Positions 1 through 9,990 of a stretch of 64,000 nucleotides of DNA are shown here, one piece after another; within the stretch, counting starts at the first letter, position 1, and each line of letters begins with the position of its first letter. The DNA is taken from positions 1 to 64,000 of the forward strand of contig NZ_LT629849.1 in assembly GCF_900106845.1 (NCBI RefSeq), given 5' to 3'. Under the pieces are notes generated by a model, which was not told the DNA's origin, did not search any database, and worked only from the letters and a program-made list of their open reading frames with translations. The position numbers and the translations under genes were made by a program. Origin of the DNA: Romboutsia timonensis. Its GTDB lineage: Bacteria > Bacillota > Clostridia > Peptostreptococcales > Peptostreptococcaceae.

Positions 1-114
1 GGTTATTATAGCAAAGAGGATACACCTGTTCCCATACCGAACACAGAAGTTAAGCTCTTTAGCGGCAATGGTACTTGGTGGGCGACCGCCTGGGAGAGTA
101 GCACGTAGCCACGT
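1..114 (+). rRNA. rrf: 5S ribosomal RNA (nearly complete, 5' end cut by window)
   Basis: The stretch reads as a bacterial 5S rRNA: the AGAGGATACACCTGTTCCC block, the CCGAACACAGAAGTTAAGC block and the late GGGAGAGTAG segment are all in the expected order. The first bases GGTTA pair with TAGCC near 106-110 as terminal helix I, and the bases that would pair with the following ACG lie before the window, so only a few 5' nucleotides are missing. A T-run at 119-126 follows and probably ends the rRNA operon. The exact 3' end is uncertain by a few bases. Confidence 0.93.
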
Positions 115-352
115 AATCTTTTTTTATTTTATCTTATAATATTGTATGTGTATAACTTGTAATTTTATAACTGTTTTGAGCAATCCATGTACCCGTAGTG
201 GTAATAAGGATATACAATTAACAAAACAAAATAATTCATTTATACCAGCTTTAAGTGAAGAGAATTTTTTTAAATTAATGTATATAATTCAGGGGATTGG
301 AAATAATTATATTGTAAAACTTAATAATAAATTACTCAATCTCCCCCATTTA

Positions 353-379
353 AAAGACCTCTATAAAATAGAGGTCTTT
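353..379 (+). terminator. Terminator-like hairpin upstream of uvrB
   Basis: A perfect 12-bp stem, AAAGACCTCTAT (353-364) with ATAGAGGTCTTT (368-379), closes an AAA loop and is followed by AATTTTATG. It would stop read-through from the rRNA operon or an unrecognised short transcript. The tail is only moderately T-rich. Confidence 0.6.
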
Positions 380-520
380 AATTTTATGTTCAAATTTATA
401 TTATTAATAAAAAAATATAATAAGGTTCAAAGTAACTTATATTGGGTAAAATATGTAAAAACATTTATATAGATAAAGAATTAAAAAATATTGAGGATAA
501 TATAAGTAGAATATATTTTA

Positions 521-529
521 TGATATAAT
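521..529 (+). promoter_or_regulatory. Extended -10 promoter element, probable uvrBA promoter
   Basis: TGATATAAT is a TGn-TATAAT extended -10 element, 42 bases before the probable uvrB start. No good -35 hexamer was found at the usual spacing, which extended -10 promoters tolerate. A LexA-type operator was looked for and not found in canonical form. Confidence 0.4.
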
Positions 530-570
530 TACATTTATTGGAATAGTGTTCGGATGAAGGAGTGATATAT

Positions 571-2541
571 TTGGATTTTGAATTAAAGTCAGATTTTAAA
601 CCTACGGGAGATCAGCCAGAAGCTATAAAATCTATAGTAAGTGCTATAAATAATAATGAAAAATATTCAACATTATTAGGTGTTACAGGATCAGGAAAAA
701 CATTTACAATGGCAAATATAATACAAGAGGTAAAAATGCCAACTTTAATACTTGCTCATAACAAAACCTTAGCAGCTCAACTTTATAGTGAGTTTAAGGA
801 ATTCTTTCCAAATAATGCAGTTGAATATTTTGTAAGTTACTATGATTATTATCAACCAGAAGCATATGTTGCTCATAGTGATACATATATAGAAAAAGAT
901 GCAAGCATAAATGATGAAATTGATAAACTACGTCATTCAGCAACTGCAGCAATACTAGAAAGAGATGATGTAATAATAATATCATCTGTGTCTTGTATAT
1001 ACGGCTTAGGGGATCCAGAGGATTATAGAAAGCTTATGTTATCATTAAGACCAGGAATGGAAAGAGATAGAGATGATATTATAAAGAAATTAATAGAAAT
1101 ACAATATGAAAGAAATGATATAAACTTTACACGTGGTACTTTCAGAGTAAGAGGAGATATATTAGAGATATTTCCAGCTAGTAATGATGAAAGAGCTATA
1201 AGAATTGAATTTTTTGGTGATGAAATAGATAGAATAACTGAGATAGATTATGTAACGGGAAAAATTGTAGGGACTAGAAATCATGTTGTTATTTTCCCTG
1301 CATCTCATTATGTAACAACGCCAGAGAGAGTTGAAAAAGCTGTTATTGAAATAGAAAAAGAGCTAGAGGAGAGAGTAAAATCATTTAAAGATGATGATAA
1401 ATTATTAGAAGCTCAAAGAATAGAGCAAAGAACTAAATATGATATAGAAATGCTTAAAGAAATAGGCTTCTGTCAAGGTATAGAAAACTACTCAAGACAT
1501 ATAACAGGAAGAAAACCAGGAGAAAAGCCATATACATTAATGGATTTTTTCCCAAATGATTATTTAATAATAGTAGATGAATCACATGTAACGGTTCCTC
1601 AAGTTAGAGGTATGTATGCAGGAGATAGATCAAGAAAAACATCACTTATAGATAATGGATTTAGATTGCCTTCTGCTTATGATAATAGACCATTAAACTT
1701 TGATGAATTTGAAGAGAATATTAATCAAATACTATTTGTAACAGCTACACCAGGATCTTATGAATTAGAGCATTCAACGACTATAGCAGAGCAAATAATA
1801 AGACCAACAGGGCTACTTGATCCTATTGTTGAGGTTAGACCTATAAATAATCAAATAGATGATTTAGTAGTTGAGATAAATAAGGTAATAGAAAAAGATG
1901 AAAGAGTTTTAATAACTACTCTTACTAAAAAGATGAGTGAAGACTTAACTAACTATTTAAAAGAAATAGGAATTAAGGTTAAGTATTTACATTCAGATAT
2001 AGATACTTTAGAAAGAGTAGAAATAATAAGAGATTTAAGACTTGGAAAGTTTGATGTACTAGTTGGTATAAACTTACTTAGAGAAGGTCTAGACATACCA
2101 GAGGTTTCATTAGTTGCAATACTTGATGCAGATAAAGAAGGATTTTTACGTTCTGAGACATCTTTAATACAAACAATAGGTAGAGCAGCAAGAAACTCAG
2201 AAGGTAAGGTTATAATGTATGCAGATAAGATAACTAGATCGATGGAAAGTGCTATAGCGGAGACAAAGAGAAGAAGAGAAATACAAATGTTATATAATGA
2301 AGAGCATAATATAACACCTACAACTATCAAGAAAAAAGTAAGAGATGCTATAGAAGCTACTGTAGTAGCGGATGAAGAAACTATTTATGGAATTAAAGAG
2401 ACAGATAATGTAGAAGAAATTAAAGAAAATATAGCTGCACTGCAAGCTGAAATGATGGAAGCTGCACAAAATCTACAATTTGAGAGAGCAGCAGAGCTTA
2501 GAGATAAAATAAAACAACTAGAGGAAAGGATAAATGGTTAA
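571..2541 (+). CDS. uvrB: UvrABC excinuclease subunit B
   Basis: DNA-damage recognition helicase of nucleotide excision repair, acting with UvrA and UvrC. Visible features are Walker A GVTGSGKT (residues 37-44), the beta-hairpin region with [11 protein letters not shown], the VDESH Walker B box, the helicase motif QTIGRAARN, and a C-terminal UVR motif ([11 protein letters not shown]) that binds UvrC. I place the start at TTG 571 (about 656 aa): AAGGAG at 557-562 lies 8 bases before it, whereas the upstream GTG at 562 overlaps that ribosome site. The stop codon directly abuts the uvrA ATG, so the two genes form one transcription unit, the usual arrangement in Firmicutes. Confidence 0.97.
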   Translation: MDFELKSDFKPTGDQPEAIKSIVSAINNNEKYSTLLGVTGSGKTFTMANIIQEVKMPTLILAHNKTLAAQLYSEFKEFFPNNAVEYFVSYYDYYQPEAYVAHSDTYIEKDASINDEIDKLRHSATAAILERDDVIIISSVSCIYGLGDPEDYRKLMLSLRPGMERDRDDIIKKLIEIQYERNDINFTRGTFRVRGDILEIFPASNDERAIRIEFFGDEIDRITEIDYVTGKIVGTRNHVVIFPASHYVTTPERVEKAVIEIEKELEERVKSFKDDDKLLEAQRIEQRTKYDIEMLKEIGFCQGIENYSRHITGRKPGEKPYTLMDFFPNDYLIIVDESHVTVPQVRGMYAGDRSRKTSLIDNGFRLPSAYDNRPLNFDEFEENINQILFVTATPGSYELEHSTTIAEQIIRPTGLLDPIVEVRPINNQIDDLVVEINKVIEKDERVLITTLTKKMSEDLTNYLKEIGIKVKYLHSDIDTLERVEIIRDLRLGKFDVLVGINLLREGLDIPEVSLVAILDADKEGFLRSETSLIQTIGRAARNSEGKVIMYADKITRSMESAIAETKRRREIQMLYNEEHNITPTTIKKKVRDAIEATVVADEETIYGIKETDNVEEIKENIAALQAEMMEAAQNLQFERAAELRDKIKQLEERING

Positions 2542-5367
2542 ATGGAAGATAAAATCATAATAAAAGGTGCAAAAGAGCATAACCTAAAAAACGTAGACTT
2601 AGAACTTCCAAGAAATAAATTTATAGTATTTACCGGATTATCAGGTTCTGGTAAGTCATCATTAGCATTTGATACTATATATGCAGAAGGACAAAGAAGA
2701 TATGTAGAAAGTCTATCTGCATATGCTAGACAATTTTTAGGACAAATGGAGAAACCTAATGTGGAATATATAGAAGGATTATCTCCAGCTATATCTATAG
2801 ACCAAAAAACTACATCTAAAAATCCACGTTCAACGGTGGGGACTGTTACAGAGATTTATGATTACTTAAGGCTACTATTTGCTAGAGTAGGAGAAGTACA
2901 CTGTTCTGTATGTGGAGCTAAAATAAGTCAAATGACTATACAAGAAATCGTAGACAAGATGATGGAGTTTCCTGAAAGAACGAAGTTACAAATATTATCG
3001 CCAGTAGTTAGAGGACAAAAAGGTACTCATAAAAAACTAATTGAAAATATTAAAAAAGAGGGCTTCGTCAGAATAAGAGTAAATGGAGAAAATTACGAAG
3101 TTACTGATGAGATAGATTTAAGTAAAAACAAAAAGCATAATATAGAAGTTGTTGTAGATAGAATAGTAATAAAAGATGGTATAGAGTCTAGACTTACAGA
3201 TTCTATAGAAACTGCAGTAAAATTATCTGATGGGCTTGTTATAGCTCAAATAATAGATGGAGAAGAAATACTTTATTCAACTAAATTTGCATGTCCAGAG
3301 CATGGAGTAGGAATAGAAGAATTATCTCCAAGAATGTTCTCGTTCAATGCCCCATTTGGAGCTTGTGAGACTTGTAATGGACTTGGTGAAAGTAAAGAGG
3401 TTGATCCTGATTTAGTAATACCAAACAAAGACCTATCTATAAAACAAGGTGCAATAGCAGCATGGGGTTCAGTAGGAGTAAATGATGATACATATTATAG
3501 TAAAATGGTTCAAAGTTTAGCAAATCATTTTGGTGTATCAATAGAAACTCCAGTAAAGGATTTACCTGAAGAATTTGTACATGAGTTACTTTATGGAACT
3601 AATAATGTTATGGTGCAATTTATATATGAATCAAAATATGGTGGTAGAAGAGAATATCAAGCTTATTTTGAAGGTGTTATACCAAATCTAGAAAGAAGAT
3701 ATAGAGAGACAAACTCAGAATACTCTAGAGATAAAATTGAAGAATATATGGCTGAAACTCCATGTCCAAAGTGTAAGGGAGCAAGGCTTAAAAAAGAAGT
3801 ATTATCAGTTTTAGTAGATGGAAAAAATATAATGGAGGTTACAGATTTCTCTGTTAACGAGCTTGTAGAATATATAGAAAATATAAACTTAAGTGAAAAG
3901 CAAAAGTTTATAGCACATGAAATATTAAAAGAAATAAGAGGAAGAGCAATTTTCCTAAGAGATGTTGGTTTAGATTACTTAAACTTATCAAGAAAGGCTG
4001 GAACATTATCAGGAGGAGAAGCACAGCGTATAAGACTTGCTACTCAAATTGGTTCGGCTCTTGTTGGAGTTTTATATGTACTTGATGAGCCGAGTATAGG
4101 TCTTCATCAAAGAGATAATGACAGGCTTATAAAAACATTAAGACATTTAACTGATATTGGGAATACTCTTATAGTTGTAGAACATGATGAAGATACAATG
4201 AGAGAATGTGATTATATAGTTGATATTGGGCCAGGTGCGGGAGTTCATGGAGGACAAATAGTTGCTCAAGGAACTTTAGAGGAAATACTAGATAATCCAA
4301 ATTCTATAACAGGTCAGTATTTAAGTGGTAAAAAAGAAATACAAATACCAGAGATAACTAGAGAAGGAAATGGAAACTTTATAGAAATAGTTAAAGCTAA
4401 TGAAAATAACCTAAAAAATATAAATGTAAAATTCCCTCTAGGTAAATTTACTTGTATAACTGGAGTATCAGGTTCAGGAAAAAGTACATTAATAAATGAT
4501 ATATTATATAAAGGGATAGCAAGTAAAATAAATAAGCTTAGAGATAGACCAGGAAAGCATAAAGAAATAAAAGGAATCGAGAATATAGATAAAATAATTA
4601 ATATTGACCAAAGTCCAATAGGAAGAACTCCTCGTTCAAATCCAGCGACTTATACTGGTGTATTTGATATGATAAGGGATTTATTTGCATCAACTAATGA
4701 AGCAAAAGCTAGAGGATATCAAAAAGGTAGATTTAGCTTTAATATAAAAGGTGGTAGATGTGAAGCTTGTAAAGGTGATGGTATAATAAAAATAGAAATG
4801 CACTTCTTGCCAGATGTTTATGTACCTTGCGAGGTATGTAAAGGAGAAAGATATAATAGAGAAACTTTACAAGTTAAATATAAAGATAAGACTATAGCTG
4901 ATGTATTAGATATGAATGTAGAAGAAGCTCTTAAGTTCTTTGAAAATATACCTAATATAAAGAGAAAATTAGAAACATTAATGGATGTTGGACTTTCATA
5001 TATTAAGTTAGGACAACCATCAACTCAATTATCTGGTGGAGAAGCTCAAAGAATAAAGCTAGCTACAGAGCTTAGTAAAAGACCAACAGGAAAGACTTTA
5101 TATATACTAGATGAACCAACTACAGGTCTTCATATGGCTGATGTAGATAAGTTAATTCAAGTTCTTCAAAAATTAGCTGATACAGGAAATAGTATAGTAG
5201 TTATAGAACATAACTTAGATGTAATAAAGACTTGTGACTATATAATTGATTTAGGTCCAGAGGGTGGAGATAAAGGTGGTAAGATTGTTGCTACTGGAAC
5301 TCCAGAAGAAGTTTCTAAGGTTGAAGGTTCTTATACAGGAAAGTTCTTAAAGAAATATTTTGAATAA
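2542..5367 (+). CDS. uvrA: UvrABC excinuclease subunit A
   Basis: ABC-type ATPase that scans DNA for lesions and loads UvrB. The 941-residue length is normal. There are two ATPase halves: Walker [10 protein letters not shown] near residue 31 and GVSGSGKST in the second half, each with a signature LSGGEAQRI. Zinc-binding Cys pairs are visible as CSVCG and CETCNG in the first half and CEACKGDG with CEVCKG in the second. It begins right after the uvrB stop, with the ribosome site GAGGAAAGGA inside the end of uvrB. A strong bidirectional terminator follows. Confidence 0.98.
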   Translation: MEDKIIIKGAKEHNLKNVDLELPRNKFIVFTGLSGSGKSSLAFDTIYAEGQRRYVESLSAYARQFLGQMEKPNVEYIEGLSPAISIDQKTTSKNPRSTVGTVTEIYDYLRLLFARVGEVHCSVCGAKISQMTIQEIVDKMMEFPERTKLQILSPVVRGQKGTHKKLIENIKKEGFVRIRVNGENYEVTDEIDLSKNKKHNIEVVVDRIVIKDGIESRLTDSIETAVKLSDGLVIAQIIDGEEILYSTKFACPEHGVGIEELSPRMFSFNAPFGACETCNGLGESKEVDPDLVIPNKDLSIKQGAIAAWGSVGVNDDTYYSKMVQSLANHFGVSIETPVKDLPEEFVHELLYGTNNVMVQFIYESKYGGRREYQAYFEGVIPNLERRYRETNSEYSRDKIEEYMAETPCPKCKGARLKKEVLSVLVDGKNIMEVTDFSVNELVEYIENINLSEKQKFIAHEILKEIRGRAIFLRDVGLDYLNLSRKAGTLSGGEAQRIRLATQIGSALVGVLYVLDEPSIGLHQRDNDRLIKTLRHLTDIGNTLIVVEHDEDTMRECDYIVDIGPGAGVHGGQIVAQGTLEEILDNPNSITGQYLSGKKEIQIPEITREGNGNFIEIVKANENNLKNINVKFPLGKFTCITGVSGSGKSTLINDILYKGIASKINKLRDRPGKHKEIKGIENIDKIINIDQSPIGRTPRSNPATYTGVFDMIRDLFASTNEAKARGYQKGRFSFNIKGGRCEACKGDGIIKIEMHFLPDVYVPCEVCKGERYNRETLQVKYKDKTIADVLDMNVEEALKFFENIPNIKRKLETLMDVGLSYIKLGQPSTQLSGGEAQRIKLATELSKRPTGKTLYILDEPTTGLHMADVDKLIQVLQKLADTGNSIVVIEHNLDVIKTCDYIIDLGPEGGDKGGKIVATGTPEEVSKVEGSYTGKFLKKYFE

Positions 5368-5371
5368 ATTC

Positions 5372-5406
5372 AAAAAGCCATATCTACTAATTAGATATGG
5401 CTTTTT
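5372..5406. terminator. Bidirectional terminator between uvrA and oppF
   Basis: A perfect 15-bp stem, AAAAAGCCATATCTA (5372-5386) with TAGATATGGCTTTTT (5392-5406), has a 5-base loop. Oligo-T stretches on both strands fit its position between two convergent genes. Confidence 0.9.
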
Positions 5407-5417
5407 ATTTATATACA

Positions 5418-6371
5418 TTAAGCATTTGATTCTTTAGCACTTAACTCTTTTTCATAATTAGCTAATTCTGATTTAGAGCCATATATAAAGTGGCCAGGTC
5501 TTATTTCAACCCATTCAGGACTTTCAGTAGAATAGTCGTGAATGCTAGGGTCATACTTTATACGTTCTCTAGTTTTCTCATAATCAGGGTCAGGAAGAGG
5601 TATAGCTGATAAAAGTGATTTAGTATAAGGATGAAGTGGATTTTCATATAAATCATCTGAAGATGCTAACTCAACTAATTTACCTTTATGCATAACACCT
5701 ATTCTATCGCTTATATATTTAACCATTGAAAGGTCATGTGCTATAAATAAGTATGTAAGACCATTTTCTTTTTGTAGTTTTCTAAGAAGATTAACAACTT
5801 GAGCTTGTATAGAAACATCAAGCGCTGAAATCGGCTCATCGGCAATTATAAACTTTGGCTCAACAGCTAATGCACGTGCAATACCAATACGTTGTCTTTG
5901 ACCTCCAGAGAATTCATGTGGATATCTATTAGCATGTTGTTCATTAAGCCCAACAGTTCTTAATAACTCATAGACTCTTTGAGTTCTTTCTTCTTTACTT
6001 TTACATAGACCATGTATATCTAAACCTTCAGCTATTATATCCATAACAGTCATACGTGGATTTAAACATGCCATTGGGTCTTGGAATATCATTTGCATAT
6101 GTTTATTAACATATATTTTATCATCTTTAGGAAGCTTTTTATCAGATATTACTTTATCATCAAATATAACCTCTCCACCAGTTGGGTCATATAAACGGAT
6201 TATAGTTCTTCCAGTAGTAGATTTACCTGAACCTGATTCACCAACTAATCCAAATGTTTCACCTTCATATATATGAAAAGATACATCATCTACTGCTTTT
6301 ACAACACTTTTTCTTCTTAAAGGGAAGTATTGTTTTAAATTTTTAACCTCTAATAAAATTTTTCTACTCAT
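5418..6371 (-). CDS. oppF: Oligopeptide ABC transporter ATP-binding protein OppF
   Basis: One of two nucleotide-binding subunits of an oligopeptide importer, on the inner face of the membrane. The 317-residue protein shows Walker A GESGSGKST, a Q-loop (IFQDPMACLNPRM), signature FSGGQRQR, Walker B FIIADEP, and the C-terminal oligopeptide/dipeptide-transporter region (NPLHPYTKSLLSAIP) typical of the OppD/OppF family. Its ATG overlaps the end of oppD by 8 bases, with ribosome site AAGGTGA inside oppD, suggesting translational coupling. It is the last gene of the minus-strand opp operon. Confidence 0.95.
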   Translation of the reverse strand: MSRKILLEVKNLKQYFPLRRKSVVKAVDDVSFHIYEGETFGLVGESGSGKSTTGRTIIRLYDPTGGEVIFDDKVISDKKLPKDDKIYVNKHMQMIFQDPMACLNPRMTVMDIIAEGLDIHGLCKSKEERTQRVYELLRTVGLNEQHANRYPHEFSGGQRQRIGIARALAVEPKFIIADEPISALDVSIQAQVVNLLRKLQKENGLTYLFIAHDLSMVKYISDRIGVMHKGKLVELASSDDLYENPLHPYTKSLLSAIPLPDPDYEKTRERIKYDPSIHDYSTESPEWVEIRPGHFIYGSKSELANYEKELSAKESNA

Positions 6372-7389
6372 TTATATTCACCTTCTTTCTTCCTACATTT
6401 ACAGGTCTTTCAATATTTGGAGCTAATGGATGTAAAAGCCATGTAGCAGCATAGTGAGTATCACTAACTTTAAACATAGGAGGCTCGGCTAAATGGTCTA
6501 TTTTCATTGCATATGCACTACGAAGTGCAAATGCATCTCCTTTAGGAGGATCCATTAAGTCTGGAGGGGTTCCAGGTATATTATATAAATCATTATCTCC
6601 GATATCTAATGTAGGCATTGAGCCTAAAAGTCCCCAAGTATAAGGATGTTTAGGGTCATAGAATATATCATCAGAAGTTCCGTATTCTATGATTTTTCCA
6701 GCATACATAACTGCAACTCTATCTGCCATATTAGCAACGACTCCAAGGTCATGAGTTATGAATATAACTGCTACACCAGTTTTTTCTTGCAAATCTTTTA
6801 TAAGCTCTAATATTTGAGCTTGTATTGTAACATCAAGAGCAGTAGTCGGCTCATCAGCAATTAGAACTTTAGGATTACAAGCTAAAGATATAGCTATTAC
6901 AATACGTTGTCTCATACCACCAGAAAATTGATGAGGATATTGCTTAAATCTTTTTTCTGCATCAGATATTCCAACTAATTCAATAAGCTCTATTGCTCTT
7001 TTTCTAGCATCTTCTTTACTAAATCCTTGATGCTTTATAATAGGTTCCATTATTTGTTTACCTATAGTCATAGTAGGATTTAGAGAAGTCATAGGATCTT
7101 GAAATATCATTGCAATATCTTTACCTCTAACTTTTTCCATGTCTTTTTCGCTTATTTTAGTTAAATCTTTACCGTCAAATAAAATTTGACCGTCTTTTAT
7201 ATAGCCGTTTGATGAAAGGATTCTCATTATAGTTTTACAAGCAACAGATTTACCAGAACCTGATTCACCAACTATAGCTAATGTTTCTCCTTTATGTAAA
7301 TCGAATGTAACTCCTCTTACAGCTTTAACTTCTCCACCGTAAGTACCAAAATTAACACATAAATTTTTTACTTCTAGTAATTTTTCCAA
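6364..7389 (-). CDS. oppD: Oligopeptide ABC transporter ATP-binding protein OppD
   Basis: Second nucleotide-binding subunit of the peptide importer (341 aa). Walker A GESGSGKSV, Q-loop FQDPMTSLNPTM, signature FSGGMRQR, Walker B VLIADEP and the family C-terminal motif (PKHPYTWGLLGSMP) are present. The start is TTG at 7389, with ribosome site GGGGGAGA on the minus strand; no nearer ATG fits. It overlaps oppF at its 3' end and follows oppC by 20 bases, so all four genes should share a transcript. Confidence 0.95.
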   Translation of the reverse strand: MEKLLEVKNLCVNFGTYGGEVKAVRGVTFDLHKGETLAIVGESGSGKSVACKTIMRILSSNGYIKDGQILFDGKDLTKISEKDMEKVRGKDIAMIFQDPMTSLNPTMTIGKQIMEPIIKHQGFSKEDARKRAIELIELVGISDAEKRFKQYPHQFSGGMRQRIVIAISLACNPKVLIADEPTTALDVTIQAQILELIKDLQEKTGVAVIFITHDLGVVANMADRVAVMYAGKIIEYGTSDDIFYDPKHPYTWGLLGSMPTLDIGDNDLYNIPGTPPDLMDPPKGDAFALRSAYAMKIDHLAEPPMFKVSDTHYAATWLLHPLAPNIERPVNVGRKKVNINE

Positions 7390-7409
7390 TAAACTCTCCC
7401 CCTTACTTA

Positions 7410-8441
7410 TTATTGATTACGCATTTTAGGGTCAACAGCATCTCTTAGACCATCTGCTAGTAAGTTTAAGCTGAATATTAATAAACAAACTACAATAGAT
7501 GGTATAAACATCATATATGGATAGTTTTGTAATGCCTGGAATCCTTCATTTATAAGAACACCAAGAGATGCATAAGGTGGTTGAAGACCTAAACCTATAA
7601 AACTTAAGAATGCTTCATAGAATATTGCGCTAGGTAATGAGAACATTATTGCAACAACTATGTTTCCAATAATATTAGGGAAAAGATGCTTTAGTATAAG
7701 TCTAACATCAGAAGAACCTAAAGTTTTTGAAGCTAAAACGAATTCTTGATTTTTAAGTCTTAATACATGAGAACGTACAATTCTAGCCATTCCAGTCCAG
7801 CCAGATACTGCCATAGCCATAGATATAGACATGATACCAGGCTCAAACACCATTATAAACAGTGTAACAACAACAAGGCTTGGTACACCTGAAATTATTT
7901 CTATAATACGCTGCATGATAATATCGACTCTACCGCCATAGTAAGCAGATACACCACCATATGTAACCCCTATTAGAAGATCAAATACAGCAGCAAGTAA
8001 AGCTATAAATAAAGAAACTCTTGCACCAGTCCAAGTACGAGTCCATATATCACGACCTAGAGCATCAGTACCAAATAAATAAGTTTCTTCAATTCCTTTT
8101 TCTTCATATACATCAACACCATATGAATTTTTACCATCCATAATACCTAGAGAAGAGACTATAGGCATTTTTGGTGGAACTTTTGTATGTCTTATATTTT
8201 GAGTTTTATAATCAAATTTAGAAAACATAGGTGCAAATATTGCCATTAAAATAATACAACATAATATTACTAATCCAGTAACAGCACCAGGATTTTTAAA
8301 TAATCTTTTTCTTGCATCTTGCCAGAAAGTTAAACTTGGTCTAGATATAGCTTCATTATCTCCAAAATTTGCAGGAGCCATTTCAAACATATCTTTAGTT
8401 AATTCAACTTGCTGACCATCAATCATAACTTTATCAATCAT
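7410..8441 (-). CDS. oppC: Oligopeptide ABC transporter permease OppC
   Basis: Membrane permease of the importer (343 aa). It has a hydrophilic N-terminal tail of about 50 residues, a first transmembrane helix (GAVTGLVILCCIILMAIFAP), a periplasmic-type insert, then five hydrophobic segments. The EAFLSFIGLGLQPP segment and the ATPase-contacting loop with the G-x-x-x-x-x-L-x-x-H pattern (SSDVRLILKHLFPN) are typical of the OppC/DppC family. The ribosome site AGGAGGT lies in the end of oppB, one base separates the genes, and translation is probably coupled. Confidence 0.95.
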   Translation of the reverse strand: MIDKVMIDGQQVELTKDMFEMAPANFGDNEAISRPSLTFWQDARKRLFKNPGAVTGLVILCCIILMAIFAPMFSKFDYKTQNIRHTKVPPKMPIVSSLGIMDGKNSYGVDVYEEKGIEETYLFGTDALGRDIWTRTWTGARVSLFIALLAAVFDLLIGVTYGGVSAYYGGRVDIIMQRIIEIISGVPSLVVVTLFIMVFEPGIMSISMAMAVSGWTGMARIVRSHVLRLKNQEFVLASKTLGSSDVRLILKHLFPNIIGNIVVAIMFSLPSAIFYEAFLSFIGLGLQPPYASLGVLINEGFQALQNYPYMMFIPSIVVCLLIFSLNLLADGLRDAVDPKMRNQ

Positions 8442-8442
8442 C

Positions 8443-9384
8443 TTAATTACCTCCTGCTAAACGTATTCTAGGGTCTATAACTCCATAAAGTACATCTACA
8501 ATCAATATAACTGTTATATAGAATGCACTATAGATTATAGCTACACCTGAAATTATAAATAAGTCATTAGTATTTATTGCGTTAACCAATAAATCACCTA
8601 TACCAGGAACGGCAAAAACTTTTTCTACAACTAGCGAACCTGTAAGAAGACCTGCAGCTAATGGACCTAAAACTGTTATAACAGGTATTAAAGCATTTCT
8701 AAGAGCATGCTTTAATATTACTGTAGATTTAGATAAACCTTTTGCCTTAGCTGTAATTATGTATTCTGAATTTAAAACTTCAACTAACTCAGTTCTAGTA
8801 AAACGAGCAACATTTGCAATTGTAAAGAATGATAATGCTATTGATGGTAAGATTGTCCATATATATCTGAAATCAGAACCTAATGGAACACCCCATGTTA
8901 TTGGGAAAAGACGAAATTTAGCTCCTAAGTATAACTGTAATGTTGCAGCAACTACGAATGATGGAACTGATACACCTAGTACACATAATATAGTACATAA
9001 ATAGTCCCAAATTGAATTTCTATTAAGCGCGGCGACTATGCCCAATATAAGCCCAACTACAGAACCTAGTACTAAAGCTTGAGTTCCAAGCATAGCAGAT
9101 GGTCCTATACGAAGTTTTATAATACCTTCGACAGTTTGACCTGCTTGTTTAAATGAAATACCTAATTTACCTTGAAATACTCCAGTTAAATATCTTACAT
9201 ATTGAACAGGAACTGGATCATCTAATCCATATTGAGCTTGAAGTTGAGCGATTTGCTCTGCATTTAATTTTTCTTCATTAAATGGCGTACCTGGAAGAAG
9301 TCTAACTAAAAAGAATACTACTGAGATGACAATAAATAAAGTTATAAACATATAACCAATACGTTTCATTATATAGCGAAACAC
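8443..9384 (-). CDS. oppB: Oligopeptide ABC transporter permease OppB
   Basis: Partner permease of OppC (313 aa). It has the N-terminal helix and RLLPGTPF motif of the OppB/DppB family, six hydrophobic segments, and the cytoplasmic EAA-like loop (TAKAKGLSKSTVILKHALRN). The start is GTG at 9384, preceded on the minus strand by GGGGGGGAT at good spacing. It heads the core oppBCDF order. The binding-protein gene is not in this operon but is divergently transcribed from 9991. Confidence 0.95.
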   Translation of the reverse strand: MFRYIMKRIGYMFITLFIVISVVFFLVRLLPGTPFNEEKLNAEQIAQLQAQYGLDDPVPVQYVRYLTGVFQGKLGISFKQAGQTVEGIIKLRIGPSAMLGTQALVLGSVVGLILGIVAALNRNSIWDYLCTILCVLGVSVPSFVVAATLQLYLGAKFRLFPITWGVPLGSDFRYIWTILPSIALSFFTIANVARFTRTELVEVLNSEYIITAKAKGLSKSTVILKHALRNALIPVITVLGPLAAGLLTGSLVVEKVFAVPGIGDLLVNAINTNDLFIISGVAIIYSAFYITVILIVDVLYGVIDPRIRLAGGN

Positions 9385-9409
9385 GCTATCCCCCCCTTTT
9401 TTAATTTAT

Positions 9410-9772
9410 TTATATGTATAAAAAACTTATCATAATACACAAACTTGATATAAACCCACCACAGCTTAACAAGTTACTAGTTAAGAAAAATTTATTTTTT
9501 CTATATACGTAATCCTTCAAAGTAACATTGTCGTCGTCTGTTAATAAACCCTTTCTTTTTTGTATTTCATTATTTATTTTCTTAAATGAAAACAAAGTTA
9601 TATTAAAAAAACCTTTTTCCCACACATAACATAAGGAACCTGCTAGAAAATAGAACATTCCTATAATAAAAGCACAATTTATGAATGCGAAATTATTAGA
9701 ATTTTTTGATATTATATCATAAAAAAAACTAATTAGTAAATCAATTGCAAGTAGCAGTGAAAAATTCTTCAA
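9410..9772 (-). CDS. Small membrane protein, resembles DUF3899 family
   Basis: A 120-residue protein with a hydrophobic N-terminal segment (about residues 4-20), a second one (about 29-50) ending at an aromatic ..KGFF motif, a polar middle part, and a C-terminal hydrophobic segment (about 98-118). The layout and the GFFNITLFSFKKI stretch recall the small DUF3899 membrane proteins of Firmicutes, seen from memory and not confirmed by a search. The start is TTG at 9772, preceded by AAAGGGGGAAAG on the minus strand. It lies 25 bases upstream of oppB and may be the first gene of the opp operon. Function is unknown. Confidence 0.6.
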   Translation of the reverse strand: MKNFSLLLAIDLLISFFYDIISKNSNNFAFINCAFIIGMFYFLAGSLCYVWEKGFFNITLFSFKKINNEIQKRKGLLTDDDNVTLKDYVYRKNKFFLTSNLLSCGGFISSLCIMISFLYI

Positions 9773-9927
9773 TTTTCTTTCCCCCTTTAAAACGAGTTTA
9801 TTAAATTATTGTAATAGTATATATTAGTATTTTCAATAAAAAATAAATAATTTAATAAAAATTTTTTATATGTGAGAAAAAATTCAGAAAATTTAAAAAA
9901 ACAAATAATTTTTTTGAAGTAGTGTTA

Positions 9928-9933
9928 TATAAT
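9928..9933 (+). promoter_or_regulatory. Possible -10 element for the binding-protein gene
   Basis: TATAAT lies 58 bases before the start codon at 9991, in an A+T-rich divergent intergenic region of about 220 bases. No convincing -35 hexamer was found at 16-18 bases, so this is only a candidate. Confidence 0.3.
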
Positions 9934-9990
9934 TAATTTTAAATAAATATTTTAGAAATATAAAATCGATTAAGAGGGGGGAGTTTTGTT

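Larger units (their letters stand above)
115..570. other. Intergenic region between 5S rRNA and uvrB
   Basis: About 450 bases without a convincing gene. It holds the T-run after the 5S gene, a hairpin at 353-379 and an extended -10 element just before uvrB. An open frame of 108 codons (146-472) crosses the hairpin, has no ribosome site and has no recognisable protein content, so I treat it as non-coding. Nothing else was recognised here. Confidence 0.6.

Noticed and set aside
146-472. Open frame of 108 codons after the 5S rRNA
   Set aside because: It crosses a terminator-like hairpin at 353-379, has no ribosome site and no recognisable protein content.
536-560. Possible LexA operator before uvrB (GAATAGTGTTC)
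   Set aside because: The canonical pattern is GAAC-N4-GTTC; here the spacing is one base short and one half is altered.
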